Shown here piece by piece: positions 1 through 9,518 of a DNA stretch of 64,000 nucleotides (positions are counted from its first letter, which is position 1; each line of letters opens with the position of its first letter). Where the stretch lies: the NCBI GenBank assembly GCA_013043685.1, contig JABDNT010000046.1, positions 62,001 through 126,000 of the forward strand, written 5' to 3'. The notes beneath the pieces were generated by a model that saw only the letters and a list, made by a program, of their open reading frames with translations, was not told where the DNA came from and made no database searches. The position numbers were made by a program, and so were the translations under genes. The DNA is from Flavobacteriaceae bacterium (GTDB taxonomy: Bacteria; Bacteroidota; Bacteroidia; Flavobacteriales; Flavobacteriaceae).

Positions 1-510
1 TTCAACAAGAAGTTGTTTGATCACCTGTCCGCGTTTGATCCCGAGATTGGGTGATTCTATGTTCTCACCAGGACTATACTGTGAGGTTATATGCAATTCG
101 GTATCCGGATGTTCCAGGATGTAGGTGTTGAGCTTATATTTGAAATCAACCAGGTTCGAAGGTACATCAACCAACTGTGAATTTTTACGGATAATAAAGC
201 CTTCGGGATAAAAAAATATTATGTCGTCGGTTTCACTAATGGCGCGCAATCCTGTAGTCGGCGCACTTATGAATTCCTCTTTATATGCTTCTACAATCTC
301 TGTAGAATCGTTACCAATAACTAGAGGGGTACCCTTTATTTCAGAAGGAGTATCAACTTTGGTCTCATTAGTCCCTTCTTCTGAATTTTTTATTGCTACC
401 TCGGTAGTTTCCGGAAGCTCTTCATTATCCGGCTGTAACCAGGAGTATAACCATAAACCGAAAAATGACCACACCAGGAACACTAAAAAGGCGATTAAAA
501 AGTTCTTCAT
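1..510 (-). CDS. membrane-anchored OmpA-like protein, 5' part only
   Basis: The reading frame begins at an ATG on the minus strand at 510 and stays open for 170 codons to the window edge, so the C-terminus is missing. The N-terminus (MKNFLIAFLVFLVWSFFGLW) is one hydrophobic segment, likely a membrane anchor or uncleaved signal. It is followed by an acidic, Ser/Thr-rich linker and then a region containing LHITSQYSPGENIESPNLG and IKRGQVIKQLLVE, which resembles the start of an OmpA-type peptidoglycan-binding fold (beta strand followed by a helix carrying the R-G/A-x-x-V motif). I infer an envelope protein that tethers membrane to peptidoglycan. The OmpA assignment is tentative because the diagnostic NRR motif would lie outside the window. 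It is divergent from the histidine operon. Confidence 0.6.
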   Translation of the reverse strand, partial: MKNFLIAFLVFLVWSFFGLWLYSWLQPDNEELPETTEVAIKNSEEGTNETKVDTPSEIKGTPLVIGNDSTEIVEAYKEEFISAPTTGLRAISETDDIIFFYPEGFIIRKNSQLVDVPSNLVDFKYKLNTYILEHPDTELHITSQYSPGENIESPNLGIKRGQVIKQLLVE

Positions 511-655
511 TTTTCTCTTATGGTCTGTAAAAAAAGGCTTTAATGGTTTTTCTTGGGGTTAGACTCAAATCTATAAAATTATTCCTACATATTTTTTAAA
601 TATTTAATATGTTTTTCACATAGTAGTAAACAAAATTTTGTAATATTGCTATATA

Positions 656-712
656 ATGATTTATCAACCACAACATCATCACCATATCCTTTTCCACGCT
701 CACGCGAGGTGA
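656..712 (+). CDS. hisL: histidine operon leader peptide (HisL-like)
   Basis: A short frame of 18 codons reads MIYQPQHHHHILFHAHAR and then TGA. Six of 18 residues are histidine, four of them consecutive (codons at 674-685). It lies just upstream of an intrinsic terminator (744-776) and of hisG. This is the classic arrangement of a ribosome-mediated attenuator: when charged tRNA-His is scarce, the ribosome stalls on the His run and the operon is transcribed. The peptide itself probably has no function beyond translation control. The sequence differs from the enterobacterial leader, but the logic is the same. No strong ribosome-binding site is visible, which is usual in this phylum. Confidence 0.85.
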   Translation: MIYQPQHHHHILFHAHAR

Positions 713-755
713 TATGGTATTGCGTTGTATTCAATATATATTTAACCCGTTTGAG
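699..755 (+). promoter_or_regulatory. candidate antiterminator pairing of the his attenuator
   Basis: Worked out by hand: bases 699-710 (CTCACGCGAGGT, covering the last His codon and the stop of the leader) can pair with 745-755 (ACCCGTTTGAG), the 5' arm of the terminator, with one mismatch, one G-U pair and one bulged A. A ribosome stalled on the HHHH codons would leave 699-710 free to form this structure and block the terminator. A ribosome reaching the leader stop would cover it and let the terminator form. This is inference from base pairing only. Confidence 0.5.
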
Positions 756-776
756 CTGTCTCAAACGGGTTTTTTC
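744..776 (+). terminator. attenuator terminator of the his operon
   Basis: A perfect 12-bp stem (AACCCGTTTGAG 744-755, CTCAAACGGGTT 760-771) with a 4-base loop is followed by a T-run. It lies between the His-rich leader peptide and hisG, so it acts as the regulated terminator of the operon rather than the end of a gene. Confidence 0.9.
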
Positions 777-802
777 ATTACAAAAAGCTCACAAGAAGGA
801 TT

Positions 803-1657
803 ATGAAACTAAAAATCGCAATTCAGAAATCGGGGCGACTCCACGATGAGTCCCTCAAATTGTTAAAGGACTGTGGTATTTCCATTGATAATGGGAGGGA
901 TCAATTGAAAGCCGCGGCTAAGAATTTTCCAATGGAGATCTATTACCTGCGTAATGGGGATATCCCTCAATATTTAAAAGACGGGGTGGTAGATTGCGCC
1001 ATAATAGGTGAGAATCTGCTTATTGAAAAAGGGAATGATATCGCTATCACTGAAAAACTTGGGTTCTCTAAATGCAGGGTGTCTCTGGCAGTATCTAAGA
1101 TATTCGAATATGATAATATCAAAGACCTCGAAGGTAAGCGTATTGCCACATCTTATCCCGTCACAACCGGCAATTACCTGAAGGAGCAGGGTGTGAATGC
1201 AGAGCTTCATATAATTAACGGGAGTGTTGAAATTGCACCCAACATCGGTTTGGCCGATGCTATCTGTGACATTGTAAGCAGTGGAAGTACCCTTTTTAAG
1301 AATAATCTGAAAGAAGTAGAAGTCATTATGAAAAGTCAGGCTGTCCTTGCTGCCTCTCCGCAGATATCTGAATCGCTACGTGAGATTTTGAATAAATTCC
1401 GGTTTCGTATTCAATCGGTGTTGAAAGGAAGGGATTACAGGTATGTACTGCTCAATGCACCCAATGAAAATCTTCAGAAAATTATAGATATTCTGCCTGG
1501 AATGAAAAGTCCAACGGTATTACCACTGGCCGAAGAAGGCTGGAGCAGTATACACTCGGTGGTGAATCAAGATATGTTCTGGGAGGTGATCGATAGTCTA
1601 AAGACTGCCGGTGCGGAAGGGATATTAGTATGTCCAATCGAAAAAATGGTAATGTAA
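803..1657 (+). CDS. hisG: ATP phosphoribosyltransferase, long form
   Basis: First and committed step of histidine synthesis: ATP plus PRPP gives phosphoribosyl-ATP. The 284-residue length and the C-terminal part (VLPLAEEGWSSIHSVV, then EGILVCPIEKMV) show the long form with the ACT-like regulatory domain, which binds histidine for feedback inhibition and does not need HisZ. The N-terminus MKLKIAIQKSGRLHDESLKL and the PRPP-loop region YPVTTGNYL are typical. The start follows an AAGAAGGA stretch. It is the first gene of the operon, 27 bases beyond the attenuator terminator, and is separated from hisD by a few bases. Confidence 0.97.
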   Translation: MKLKIAIQKSGRLHDESLKLLKDCGISIDNGRDQLKAAAKNFPMEIYYLRNGDIPQYLKDGVVDCAIIGENLLIEKGNDIAITEKLGFSKCRVSLAVSKIFEYDNIKDLEGKRIATSYPVTTGNYLKEQGVNAELHIINGSVEIAPNIGLADAICDIVSSGSTLFKNNLKEVEVIMKSQAVLAASPQISESLREILNKFRFRIQSVLKGRDYRYVLLNAPNENLQKIIDILPGMKSPTVLPLAEEGWSSIHSVVNQDMFWEVIDSLKTAGAEGILVCPIEKMVM

Positions 1658-1666
1658 ATAGTTGTG

Positions 1667-2959
1667 ATGAAAAAGATAAAATACCCGAAAAAAGAAGACT
1701 GGAATATTATGCTGAAGCGGCCTTCTCAAACAGTCGACGATATCGAAAAGACGGTAATCGAGATATTTTCTGAAGTTAACACTAAAGGAGATAAGGCGGT
1801 AAAAAAATATACGGAATTGTTCGATGGCATTGTGCTGCAATCCCTTGCAGTTACACAAGACGAGATTGATGCCTCCGTAAACATGATCGACACAGGGCTA
1901 AAAGAGTCTATTCAGCTTGCAAAGAATAACATAAGCCTGTTCCACGAAGCTCAGCGTACCCAGCGAGTGGAATTGAACACTATGGAAGGCGTTTCTTGCT
2001 GGCAGGAAAAGCGACCTATACAGAAAGTGGGACTTTATATTCCCGGGGGTACCGCACCGTTATTTTCTACCGTACTCATGCTTGCTGTTCCCGCTGTACT
2101 GGCAGGATGTGAGGAGATCGTACTTTGTACGCCCCCCGATTCAGAAGGCAGGATCAATCCTGCTATTCTCTATACAGCGCAGCTTTGTGGTATAAAAAAG
2201 ATATATAAAGTTGGCGGGATACAGGCAGTTGCAGCTATGACCTTTGGCACCGAAACCATCCCGGCAGTTTACAAGATATTCGGACCCGGTAATCAATTTG
2301 TCACTGTTGCCAAACAATTAGCGACGAAATTCGGAGTTGCCATTGATATGCCTGCAGGTCCTTCCGAACTATTGGTCTTCGCCGATGAAACCGCAAATCC
2401 GGCCTTCATTGCTTCCGACTTATTAAGTCAGGCCGAGCATGGTTCCGATAGCCAGGTTATCCTGGTAACTACTTCCGAAGCATTGTTGGACAATGTGTTG
2501 AAGGAAATTGATGATCAGTTACAACTCCTTCCCAGAGCAGAAATAGCCCAGAACGCCATTAATAATTCAAAGGTTATTTTAGTTGAAGATTCTGAAACAG
2601 CCCTCAATCTTATAAATGAATATGGCCCGGAACACTTCATTGTATCGGCTTCCGATGAAGATTTCTTTGCTACAAATATTCTGAATGCAGGCTCTGTATT
2701 CATTGGAGATTATACCCCGGAAAGCGCGGGTGATTATGCATCCGGGACCAATCATACCTTGCCAACAAATGGCTATGCCAGGCAATATAGTGGCTTGAAT
2801 CTCGATAGTTTTATGAAAAGTATCACGTTTCAGAAGATCACAAAAGCAGGGCTGAAGAAGCTAGGGCCGGCAGTTGAACTTATGGCAGCCGCGGAAGGTT
2901 TGCAAGCACATAAGAATGCGGTAACACTTCGTTTAAAGGAAATTATTGAAAATGAATAA
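1667..2959 (+). CDS. hisD: histidinol dehydrogenase
   Basis: Catalyses the last two oxidations of the pathway, L-histidinol to L-histidine, using NAD and a bound zinc. Family signatures are visible: PIQKVGLYIPGGTAPLFST, the block VAIDMPAGPSELLVFAD, QAEHGSDSQ with a zinc-ligand-like His, and NEYGPEHF with the catalytic Glu-His pair. The full length of about 430 residues is normal. I chose the ATG at 1667; a GTG three bases earlier is in frame but less likely. The last codons overlap the start of hisC by 8 bases, which suggests translational coupling. Confidence 0.97.
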   Translation: MKKIKYPKKEDWNIMLKRPSQTVDDIEKTVIEIFSEVNTKGDKAVKKYTELFDGIVLQSLAVTQDEIDASVNMIDTGLKESIQLAKNNISLFHEAQRTQRVELNTMEGVSCWQEKRPIQKVGLYIPGGTAPLFSTVLMLAVPAVLAGCEEIVLCTPPDSEGRINPAILYTAQLCGIKKIYKVGGIQAVAAMTFGTETIPAVYKIFGPGNQFVTVAKQLATKFGVAIDMPAGPSELLVFADETANPAFIASDLLSQAEHGSDSQVILVTTSEALLDNVLKEIDDQLQLLPRAEIAQNAINNSKVILVEDSETALNLINEYGPEHFIVSASDEDFFATNILNAGSVFIGDYTPESAGDYASGTNHTLPTNGYARQYSGLNLDSFMKSITFQKITKAGLKKLGPAVELMAAAEGLQAHKNAVTLRLKEIIENE

Positions 2960-4001
2960 GCGCGTAATAGATTTGAATTCATTGGTACGCCCAAGTGTGA
3001 GATCCCTGAAACCGTATAGTTCGGCTCGGGATGAATATACGGGGACTACATCCGAAATGATCTTTCTGGATGCGAATGAGAATCCGTTTGATAATGGGGT
3101 TAATAGATATCCGGATCCACATCAAAGAACGTTGAAGTCGTTGTTGGCTGAATTAAAAGGTGTTCCTGAAGAGAGCATCTTCCTGGGTAATGGGAGTGAT
3201 GAGGTGCTTGATCTGCTCTTCCGTGCTTTTTGTGAGCCGGGCAAAGATAACTGTGTTACGTTGCCACCCACATATGGTATGTATAATGTTCTGGCAGGTA
3301 TCAATAATGTTGAGAATAGGGGGGTATTGCTCACTTCCGAATTTCAGCCGGACTTGCAGGCTATTTCGAGTAAATGGGATGAACAGTCTAAGTTGCTATT
3401 CATCTGTTCCCCTAATAATCCAACGGGAAATACTGCGACTCGGGGGTCTGTCGAGCAACTACTGAACGAATTCAATGGGCTTGTAGTAATAGATGAAGCG
3501 TATATAGACTTTGCGGGATCGGATAGCTGGCTAGATGATCTTAAAAATTTTAGCAACCTGGTAGTGGTCCAGACATTTTCAAAAGCCTATGGAATGGCAG
3601 GAATTCGATTAGGAGCGTGCTATGCATCTCCGGAAATTATAGAAATATTAAACAGGATAAAGCCTCCATATAATGTGAACGAACTAACACAGCAAAGAGC
3701 TCTTAAAAGACTCGGAAATAAAATTTTAATTGAAAACGAAATACATTCAATAAAAGAACAAAAGGATATATTATCTAAACAATTACTTGAAGTTAATTTT
3801 ATTGAGAAGATCTTTCCCAGTGAGGCTAATTTTCTACTGGTAAAAGTAGATAATGCCGATGCGAGATATCAACAATTGGTAGACTGTGGTTTGGTTGTTC
3901 GTAACCGAAGTAATCAGCCATTATGTGAGAACACTTTGCGTATCACAATCGGCACACCGGAGGAAAATGAATTACTGATTAAAAAACTACAAACGATATA
4001 A
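2952..4001 (+). CDS. hisC: histidinol-phosphate aminotransferase
   Basis: PLP-dependent fold-type I aminotransferase converting imidazole-acetol phosphate and glutamate to histidinol phosphate. Visible are [10 protein letters not shown] near the N-terminus, [27 protein letters not shown] and the Schiff-base lysine motif [14 protein letters not shown], with a C-terminal arginine region [11 protein letters not shown]. The ATG at 2952 lies inside the hisD stop region. A TTG two codons upstream is possible but unnecessary. Length 349 residues fits the family. Confidence 0.96.
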   Translation: MNKRVIDLNSLVRPSVRSLKPYSSARDEYTGTTSEMIFLDANENPFDNGVNRYPDPHQRTLKSLLAELKGVPEESIFLGNGSDEVLDLLFRAFCEPGKDNCVTLPPTYGMYNVLAGINNVENRGVLLTSEFQPDLQAISSKWDEQSKLLFICSPNNPTGNTATRGSVEQLLNEFNGLVVIDEAYIDFAGSDSWLDDLKNFSNLVVVQTFSKAYGMAGIRLGACYASPEIIEILNRIKPPYNVNELTQQRALKRLGNKILIENEIHSIKEQKDILSKQLLEVNFIEKIFPSEANFLLVKVDNADARYQQLVDCGLVVRNRSNQPLCENTLRITIGTPEENELLIKKLQTI

Positions 4002-4002
4002 C

Positions 4003-5139
4003 ATGAAAAAGAAGGTCTTATTTATAGATAGGGATGGAACCATGATACGTGAAACGGCCGATGAGCAGATCGATTCCTTCGAGAAGCTAGATTTTTATCC
4101 TAAGGCGTTGAGCGTCCTGAGGAAGATAGCGGAACAGCTGGATTTCGAATTGGTTATGATAACAAATCAGGACGGCCTGGGCACGGAGTCCTTTCCGGAA
4201 GACACCTTCTGGCCGGTCCATGATTTCATCTTGAAGACTTTTGAGAATGAAGGCGTGGTCTTCGATGAGATCTTTATTGATCGCACCTTTCCGCATGAGA
4301 ATGCGAATACACGAAAACCTAACACGGGATTGCTCACGAAATACTTTTCCGAAGAATACGATATGGAGAATTCTTTCGTCATCGGGGATCGGCTCACAGA
4401 TATGGAACTGGCAAAGAATCTCGGTGCCCGGGGAATCTTTATCAACGACAATACACAATTGGGAAATTCGGAAATAACAGTGAACAGGGACGAGCTGGGC
4501 AGTGTAATTTCCTTTGAGGGTAATGATTGGGACGACATTTACACATTTATCAAACTTGGAAGCAGGAAGGCTGCTACGAGTCGGAAAACCAATGAAACCG
4601 ACATTTCCATTCAACTAAACCTGGATGGCACAGGACAAAGCGATATTAATACCGGGATAGCGTTTTTCGATCATATGTTGGATCAATTGTCCCGACATGG
4701 TTTAATGGACCTGAAAATCCATGTGAAGGGAGACCTCGAAGTTGATGAACATCACACGATTGAAGATACTGCTATTGCGCTGGGAGAGGTTTTCGCTCAG
4801 GCCCTAAATAGTAAATTAGGGATAGAGAGATACGGCTTTTGCCTGCCGATGGATGATAGCCTGGCCCAGGTTGCTATCGATTTTGGCGGGCGGAACTGGT
4901 TGGTGTGGGATGCAGAGTTCAAGAGAGAGATGATAGGTAAGATGCCCACGGAAATGTTCTATCATTTTTTCAAGTCCTTCACCGATGGTGCTAAGGCTAA
5001 TTTAAATATCAAGGCCGAAGGTACCAACGAACATCATAAGATAGAGGCTATTTTCAAAGCATTTGCGAAAGCGATCAAAGCAGCGGTGCGAAGAGACCCC
5101 GAAAAACTATTGTTACCCTCAACCAAAGGAACTTTATAA
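4003..5139 (+). CDS. hisB: bifunctional histidinol-phosphatase / imidazoleglycerol-phosphate dehydratase
   Basis: Two catalytic domains in one chain of 378 residues. Residues about 1-165 are a HAD-type phosphatase with the nucleophile motif FIDRDGT (Asp9, Asp11), ITNQDG and [17 protein letters not shown]. Residues from about 190 are the dehydratase, with [29 protein letters not shown] and [16 protein letters not shown], which carry the paired metal-binding histidines. The fused form matches enterobacteria and many Bacteroidota, so no separate histidinol phosphatase is needed. It begins one base after the hisC stop and abuts hisH. Confidence 0.97.
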   Translation: MKKKVLFIDRDGTMIRETADEQIDSFEKLDFYPKALSVLRKIAEQLDFELVMITNQDGLGTESFPEDTFWPVHDFILKTFENEGVVFDEIFIDRTFPHENANTRKPNTGLLTKYFSEEYDMENSFVIGDRLTDMELAKNLGARGIFINDNTQLGNSEITVNRDELGSVISFEGNDWDDIYTFIKLGSRKAATSRKTNETDISIQLNLDGTGQSDINTGIAFFDHMLDQLSRHGLMDLKIHVKGDLEVDEHHTIEDTAIALGEVFAQALNSKLGIERYGFCLPMDDSLAQVAIDFGGRNWLVWDAEFKREMIGKMPTEMFYHFFKSFTDGAKANLNIKAEGTNEHHKIEAIFKAFAKAIKAAVRRDPEKLLLPSTKGTL

Positions 5140-5721
5140 ATGAAGATTGTACAAATAGACTATGGAGCCGGGAATGTAAAGAATATCCAATTTGCCTTTG
5201 AGCGTTTTGGATTCAGTCCGATATTGAGTTCAGACCCGGATGAGATCATGGGCGCCGATAAAGTGATCTTTCCGGGAGTGGGAGAAGCCAGTAGCGCCAT
5301 GAAGAAGCTTCGTCATTCCGGCCTTGACCGTGTGATACCGAATTTAACTCAACCGGTATTGGGCATATGTCTTGGTATGCAGTTGTTATGTGACATCTCT
5401 GAAGAGAACAATACCCGCGGGCTCGCAATCTTCAACCAGCAAGTAAAGCGTTTCTCCAATGCGGTAAAAGTACCACAGATAGGTTGGAATAGCATACATG
5501 AATTACGATCACATCTGTTCGACGGTGTGCGGGAAAATGAGTTTATGTACCTGTTGCATAGTTATTATGTGCCACTGTGTGAGGAAACAATTGCAGTTAG
5601 CGATTACGAAATACCGTATTCAGCTGCAATACAGAAGAACAATTTTTATGGAGTCCAGTTTCACCCAGAAAAAAGTAGTGTAGCAGGCGAACTAATACTC
5701 AAGAATTTTCTAGCGTTATGA
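5140..5721 (+). CDS. hisH: imidazole glycerol phosphate synthase, glutaminase subunit
   Basis: Class I glutamine amidotransferase that delivers ammonia to HisF. The nucleophile cysteine is in the elbow [12 protein letters not shown], and the His-Glu pair is in [12 protein letters not shown] close to the C-terminus. At 193 residues it has the normal length. It directly follows hisB without a gap and overlaps hisA by four bases (ATGA), so HisH and HisA/HisF are probably made in linked amounts. Confidence 0.97.
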   Translation: MKIVQIDYGAGNVKNIQFAFERFGFSPILSSDPDEIMGADKVIFPGVGEASSAMKKLRHSGLDRVIPNLTQPVLGICLGMQLLCDISEENNTRGLAIFNQQVKRFSNAVKVPQIGWNSIHELRSHLFDGVRENEFMYLLHSYYVPLCEETIAVSDYEIPYSAAIQKNNFYGVQFHPEKSSVAGELILKNFLAL

Positions 5722-6446
5722 GGATCATACCAGCCATAGATATAATTGAGGGGAAATGTGTCCGACTTTCAAAAGGCGATTATAACACTAAGGTCATTTA
5801 CAATGAAGATCCCCTGGAGGTAGCTAAAGAGTTTGAAGATCACGGGATAGAATATCTGCATCTTGTGGATCTCGATGGTGCTAAAAGCAATGGAATTATA
5901 AATCACAGGATATTGGAATCTATTTCCGGGAAAACAAAGCTGAAAGTTGATTTCGGGGGAGGTTTGAAAAAAGATGAGGACGTCCGTATTGCATTCGAAT
6001 GTGGTGCATACCAGATAACAGGGGGAAGTATAGCGGTTAAGTCACCGGATATATTTATGAACTGGCTTAACAAGTATGGCAGAGAGCGCATTATCCTTGG
6101 GGCGGATGCAAAGGATGAGAAAATCGCCATTAGTGGTTGGCTGGAAGCTTCGGAGGAGGAGCTAGTGCCATTTATCAAAGACTACGTAGCCAGGGGCGTT
6201 AAGTACGTTATCTGCACGGATATCAGTAAGGATGGTATGCTGGAAGGCCCTTCATTCAAACTGTATGAGAAAATAATCGGGAAAGTTGAGGGATTGGCAT
6301 TGATCGCATCAGGAGGGATCTCTGAATTCTCTGAATTAAACAAATTAAGTGAAATAGGGTGCGAAGGAACAATTATTGGAAAAGCGATCTATGAAAATCG
6401 GATTTCACTCAAACAACTGGAAAAATTTATTCTGAATGCTCACTAA
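5718..6446 (+). CDS. hisA: ProFAR isomerase (phosphoribosyl-formimino AICAR-P isomerase)
   Basis: A (beta/alpha)8-barrel that opens the ribose ring in step four of the pathway. The N-terminus [19 protein letters not shown] contains the first catalytic Asp, and [16 protein letters not shown] in the second half contains the second. Half-barrel phosphate-binding motifs are [10 protein letters not shown] and [11 protein letters not shown]. Length 242 residues is standard. The gene overlaps hisH by 4 bases and hisF by 11 bases, the tightest packing in the operon. Confidence 0.97.
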   Translation: MRIIPAIDIIEGKCVRLSKGDYNTKVIYNEDPLEVAKEFEDHGIEYLHLVDLDGAKSNGIINHRILESISGKTKLKVDFGGGLKKDEDVRIAFECGAYQITGGSIAVKSPDIFMNWLNKYGRERIILGADAKDEKIAISGWLEASEEELVPFIKDYVARGVKYVICTDISKDGMLEGPSFKLYEKIIGKVEGLALIASGGISEFSELNKLSEIGCEGTIIGKAIYENRISLKQLEKFILNAH

Positions 6447-7191
6447 ACGGATTATACCCTGCCTGGACATTAAGGATGGCAGGACGGTAAAGGGAATCAA
6501 TTTTATAAATCTAAGGGACGCTGGCGATCCTGTAGAACTTGCCGAAGTATACAGCGAATCAGGCGCCGATGAATTGGTCTTTCTGGATATTTCAGCTACA
6601 GAGGAGAATCGCAAAACCCTTGCCGACCTGGTGTTGAGGGTTGCCGCACGAATTCGAATTCCCTTCACGGTAGGAGGCGGTATATCCAGTGTGGAGGATG
6701 TGGACCTGCTTCTTAAGAACGGGGCTGACAAGGTTTCTATAAATTCCTCGGCTGTAAAGCGACCCGAACTGATAAATGAACTTTCCGGCCGTTTTGGGAA
6801 TCAATGTATTGTAGTCGCGATAGACGCTAAGAAGATAGACGGAAATTGGAAAGTACACCTCATTGGAGGGAAGGTTCCCACCGAGGTTGACCTGTTTGAA
6901 TGGGCTGTTGAGGTAGAGAGACGCGGGGCAGGAGAGATCATGTTCACTTCCATGGACCATGACGGTACCAAGAACGGATTTGCGAATGAGGCATTAGCGA
7001 AGCTATCGGAACTTGTGAACATACCGATAATCGCCTCAGGGGGTGCCGGGATCGATCAGCATTTTGCCGATACATTTATTGATGGGAAAGCTGATGCTGC
7101 ATTAGCAGCAAGCGTTTTTCATTTCAAGGAAATTGATATCACAGAATTAAAACAAAATCTAAAAGAACAGGGCATACCCGTCCGGTTATAA
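6436..7191 (+). CDS. hisF: imidazole glycerol phosphate synthase, cyclase subunit
   Basis: Barrel partner of HisH that forms imidazole glycerol phosphate and AICAR. The start [20 protein letters not shown] holds the catalytic Asp11 equivalent. Phosphate-binding segments are [14 protein letters not shown] and [13 protein letters not shown], and VVAIDAKK with [12 protein letters not shown] covers the second active-site region. AICAR released here feeds purine synthesis. The 251-residue length is normal. It starts inside the 3' end of hisA. Confidence 0.97.
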   Translation: MLTKRIIPCLDIKDGRTVKGINFINLRDAGDPVELAEVYSESGADELVFLDISATEENRKTLADLVLRVAARIRIPFTVGGGISSVEDVDLLLKNGADKVSINSSAVKRPELINELSGRFGNQCIVVAIDAKKIDGNWKVHLIGGKVPTEVDLFEWAVEVERRGAGEIMFTSMDHDGTKNGFANEALAKLSELVNIPIIASGGAGIDQHFADTFIDGKADAALAASVFHFKEIDITELKQNLKEQGIPVRL

Positions 7192-7206
7192 CTTTAAATT
7201 AAAACT

Positions 7207-7812
7207 ATGAAAATTGACTATAATAAATATTCGGATGGACTGGTGCCTGTAGTCGTACAGGATGTTCTCTCGCGAAATGTATTAATGCTGGGTTTTATGA
7301 ATGAAGAGGCGGTTCGGCAAACGTTAGATACTAAAAGAGTGACTTTTTTCAGTAGGAAAAAAGAAAGCTTATGGACCAAGGGTGAGGAATCGGGCAACTT
7401 TCTGAACCTGGTTTCTATAACCCAGGATTGTGATAATGACTCGTTATTAGCCCTCGTAAAACCCGAAGGGCCTGTTTGCCATAAAGGCACTGACACCTGT
7501 TGGGGTGAGCGAAATATACCGCAGTTCGGCTTCCTGTCGTACCTGGAAAATGTAATTCAGGAGCGAAAGGACAATCCTGAAATGGAGAATTCATATGTGG
7601 CGTCCTTATTCAGAAAAGGAGTGAACAAAGTGGCCCAGAAGGTTGGAGAAGAAGCGGTGGAATTGGTTATCGAAGCAAAAGATGACAATGATCTTGCATT
7701 TCTTAACGAAGCTGCGGATCTGCTCTTTCACACCATGATCCTTTTACAAACCAAGGGGTTTCACTTAAGAGATGTGGATAAAACCTTACGCTCAAGGCAT
7801 AAATTTGAGTAG
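7207..7812 (+). CDS. hisI: bifunctional phosphoribosyl-AMP cyclohydrolase / phosphoribosyl-ATP pyrophosphohydrolase
   Basis: Also called hisIE; performs steps two and three. The first about 105 residues are the zinc-dependent cyclohydrolase: NEEAVRQTL, TFFSRKKESLWTKGE, DCDND and VCHKGTDTCW, with metal-binding Asp and Cys residues. The C-terminal part (LFRKGVNKVAQKVGEEAVEL, followed by FLNEAADLLFHTMILL) is the all-alpha MazG-like pyrophosphohydrolase. It is the last gene of the operon and the only one with a clear 15-base gap before it. Confidence 0.96.
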   Translation: MKIDYNKYSDGLVPVVVQDVLSRNVLMLGFMNEEAVRQTLDTKRVTFFSRKKESLWTKGEESGNFLNLVSITQDCDNDSLLALVKPEGPVCHKGTDTCWGERNIPQFGFLSYLENVIQERKDNPEMENSYVASLFRKGVNKVAQKVGEEAVELVIEAKDDNDLAFLNEAADLLFHTMILLQTKGFHLRDVDKTLRSRHKFE

Positions 7813-7823
7813 CCTTTAGACTG

Positions 7824-7853
7824 TGGATTAAAAGTTTCTTTACCTTTAATCCA
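7824..7853. promoter_or_regulatory. AT-rich inverted repeat between hisIE and corA
   Basis: TGGATTAAA (7824-7832) and TTTAATCCA (7845-7853) form a 9-bp inverted repeat with a 12-base loop, ending 14 bases before the corA start. There is no T-run, so it is a poor intrinsic terminator. It might be an operator or a weak RNA hairpin in the corA 5' leader. It also contains TACCTTTA, resembling the TAnnTTTG element of Bacteroidota promoters. Confidence 0.3.
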
Positions 7854-7867
7854 AATGATAATGCATT

Positions 7868-8962
7868 ATGACCAAACCAGCTCGTAAAAACAGGAAATTA
7901 AATATCAATATAATCCCCAGGCGTAAGGCGGAAAATCAAATTCCGGGGGCCGTAAAGTATCGTGGCCGAAAAAAGGATAAAATTACGAAACTCGAGATTA
8001 TAGATTATTCGAAATCTCATTTCGATACTTTTTATATCGAAGAAGTTCAGGATGCTTTTAAGTTCAGGAGTACCGATCAAGTTACCTGGATCAATGTAGA
8101 TGGCCTGAGTAACACCGATCAGATTGAATTGCTGGGAACACATTTTCAACTGCATCCCTTGATTCAGGAAGATATAGTGACAACGACGCAGCGTCCGAAA
8201 ATGGATGAATACGATGATTATTTGTTCCTGGTCTTTAAGATGTTGCACTACAATGAAAGGGCAGAACTTATTTTCGAACATGTAAGCATGGTACTTGGCA
8301 AATGCTACGTGCTGACTTTCCAGGAAGCGGATGGCGATGTATTCGATGGTGTTCGTGAACGATTGAAAAACGATAAAGGCCGTGTGAGGTCTTCCGGATC
8401 CGACTACCTCATGTTCGCTTTAATGGACGCCGTGGTAGATAATTACTTCACGGTAATAGAAACACTTAGCGATAAGATCGAAATACTTGAAGATCAGTTG
8501 TTCGAAAATCTGGCAAGTGATAACATAGCTTTTCAAATTCAGGATCTGAAAAAGGAAGTCCTAAAAATTCGAAGGGCAATTGTCCCTTTGCGGGAAGTCA
8601 TTAACCGCCTGGAAAAGACCGATACAGAACTAATTGAACAACGTACAAATAATTATATACGTGATCTTTACGATCATATCATCCAGGTTAGTGAAAGTAT
8701 CGATCTTTATCGGGAGATGACCTGGGGATTGATGGATATGTATATGACCACCATAAGTAACAGAATGAATGAGATCATGAAGGTACTTACAATTATGGCA
8801 TCCATCTTTATACCTCTGACGTTTATGGCAGGAATCTATGGGATGAACTTTGAAAATATTCCTGAATTAAAATACAAGTATGGTTATTTTGTTTTGTGGG
8901 GATTAATGATTCTTGTCTTTTTAGGCATGCTTCTTTTTTTCAGAAGAAAGAAATGGATATAA
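7868..8962 (+). CDS. corA: CorA-family magnesium/cobalt transporter
   Basis: Inner-membrane divalent cation channel of 364 residues. A long N-terminal cytoplasmic part rich in charged helices is followed by two C-terminal membrane segments. The signature GMN motif is in FMAGIYGMNFENIPELKY, just after the first membrane segment (ASIFIPLTFMAGIYG), and the chain ends with FFRRKKWI. A basic N-terminal extension of about 40 residues (KPARKNRKLNINIIPRRKAE) is common in this group. It is monocistronic, with a strong terminator immediately downstream. Confidence 0.95.
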   Translation: MTKPARKNRKLNINIIPRRKAENQIPGAVKYRGRKKDKITKLEIIDYSKSHFDTFYIEEVQDAFKFRSTDQVTWINVDGLSNTDQIELLGTHFQLHPLIQEDIVTTTQRPKMDEYDDYLFLVFKMLHYNERAELIFEHVSMVLGKCYVLTFQEADGDVFDGVRERLKNDKGRVRSSGSDYLMFALMDAVVDNYFTVIETLSDKIEILEDQLFENLASDNIAFQIQDLKKEVLKIRRAIVPLREVINRLEKTDTELIEQRTNNYIRDLYDHIIQVSESIDLYREMTWGLMDMYMTTISNRMNEIMKVLTIMASIFIPLTFMAGIYGMNFENIPELKYKYGYFVLWGLMILVFLGMLLFFRRKKWI

Positions 8963-8964
8963 AA

Positions 8965-8990
8965 AAATAGCGGGTTTATACCCGCTATTT
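8965..8990. terminator. bidirectional terminator after corA
   Basis: AAATAGCGGG and CCCGCTATTT form a perfect 10-bp stem around a 6-base loop, with A-rich and T-rich flanks. It lies between the convergent corA and the minus-strand gene ending at 9006, so it probably serves both. Confidence 0.85.
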
Positions 8991-9005
8991 ATGTAAGTTC
9001 TTTCA

Positions 9006-9437
9006 CTATCGGAGCCACCCTTTTTGTGAAGCTCCCTTGCTATAAAAGTAAAGGAATATGGCAACGATAATTACTAATAAAGGCATTATAGCCGCTTTTA
9101 GCCCTTCAACTTCCATGACATCGGTAGCGAGCAACCAGTAGCACATCTGAACTAATACGGCCAGTAAGGAAATCCCAAACAAGGGAATTGCCAAACTTTT
9201 TCTCGCCAGCATTAGCAAACATGCAACCACGCCGGAAAAAATAGCCAGTGCAAATACATAATTATACCACGAGGGAAGTCCATCCACGATATTTATTAGA
9301 CCCTCAGACATCGTTGCTTTTACAGTGTCATCATACCATACGGTTGATAATAAATACTGATAAACCCCAAAGAGATACCATAAGAATGCAAAAACGGCTA
9401 TTATCCAAAAGCCAGTGTTGGGTTTGGTGGTTGTCAT
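9006..9437 (-). CDS. small four-helix membrane protein, unknown function
   Basis: A 143-residue protein with four clear hydrophobic segments: GFWIIAVFAFLWYLFGVYQY, YNYVFALAIFSGVVACLLML, SLAIPLFGISLLAVLVQMCY and AAIMPLLVIIVAIFLYFYSK. The loop after the first helix carries WYDDTV. I recognise the general pattern as a conserved Bacteroidota membrane protein; relatives are sometimes labelled sugar transporter, but I see no transporter motif. It is divergent from the DUF2461 gene and shares a terminator region with corA. Confidence 0.75.
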   Translation of the reverse strand: MTTTKPNTGFWIIAVFAFLWYLFGVYQYLLSTVWYDDTVKATMSEGLINIVDGLPSWYNYVFALAIFSGVVACLLMLARKSLAIPLFGISLLAVLVQMCYWLLATDVMEVEGLKAAIMPLLVIIVAIFLYFYSKGASQKGWLR

Positions 9438-9518
9438 AATACTTTGGTTTTAAGGTTGAATAGTTAAATGTACTGAAAAAAAATTAGGCGTATCTTTAGG
9501 CTATTAACCGTCATAAGT

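Noticed and set aside
646..849. A 67-codon frame overlapping the his leader and hisG start
   Set aside because: It is out of frame with both the His-rich leader and hisG and has no family-like features; the 18-codon leader in another frame explains the conserved elements.
4087..4614. Long minus-strand frames inside hisB (up to 175 codons)
   Set aside because: They lie wholly within a well-supported gene and have no recognisable domains.
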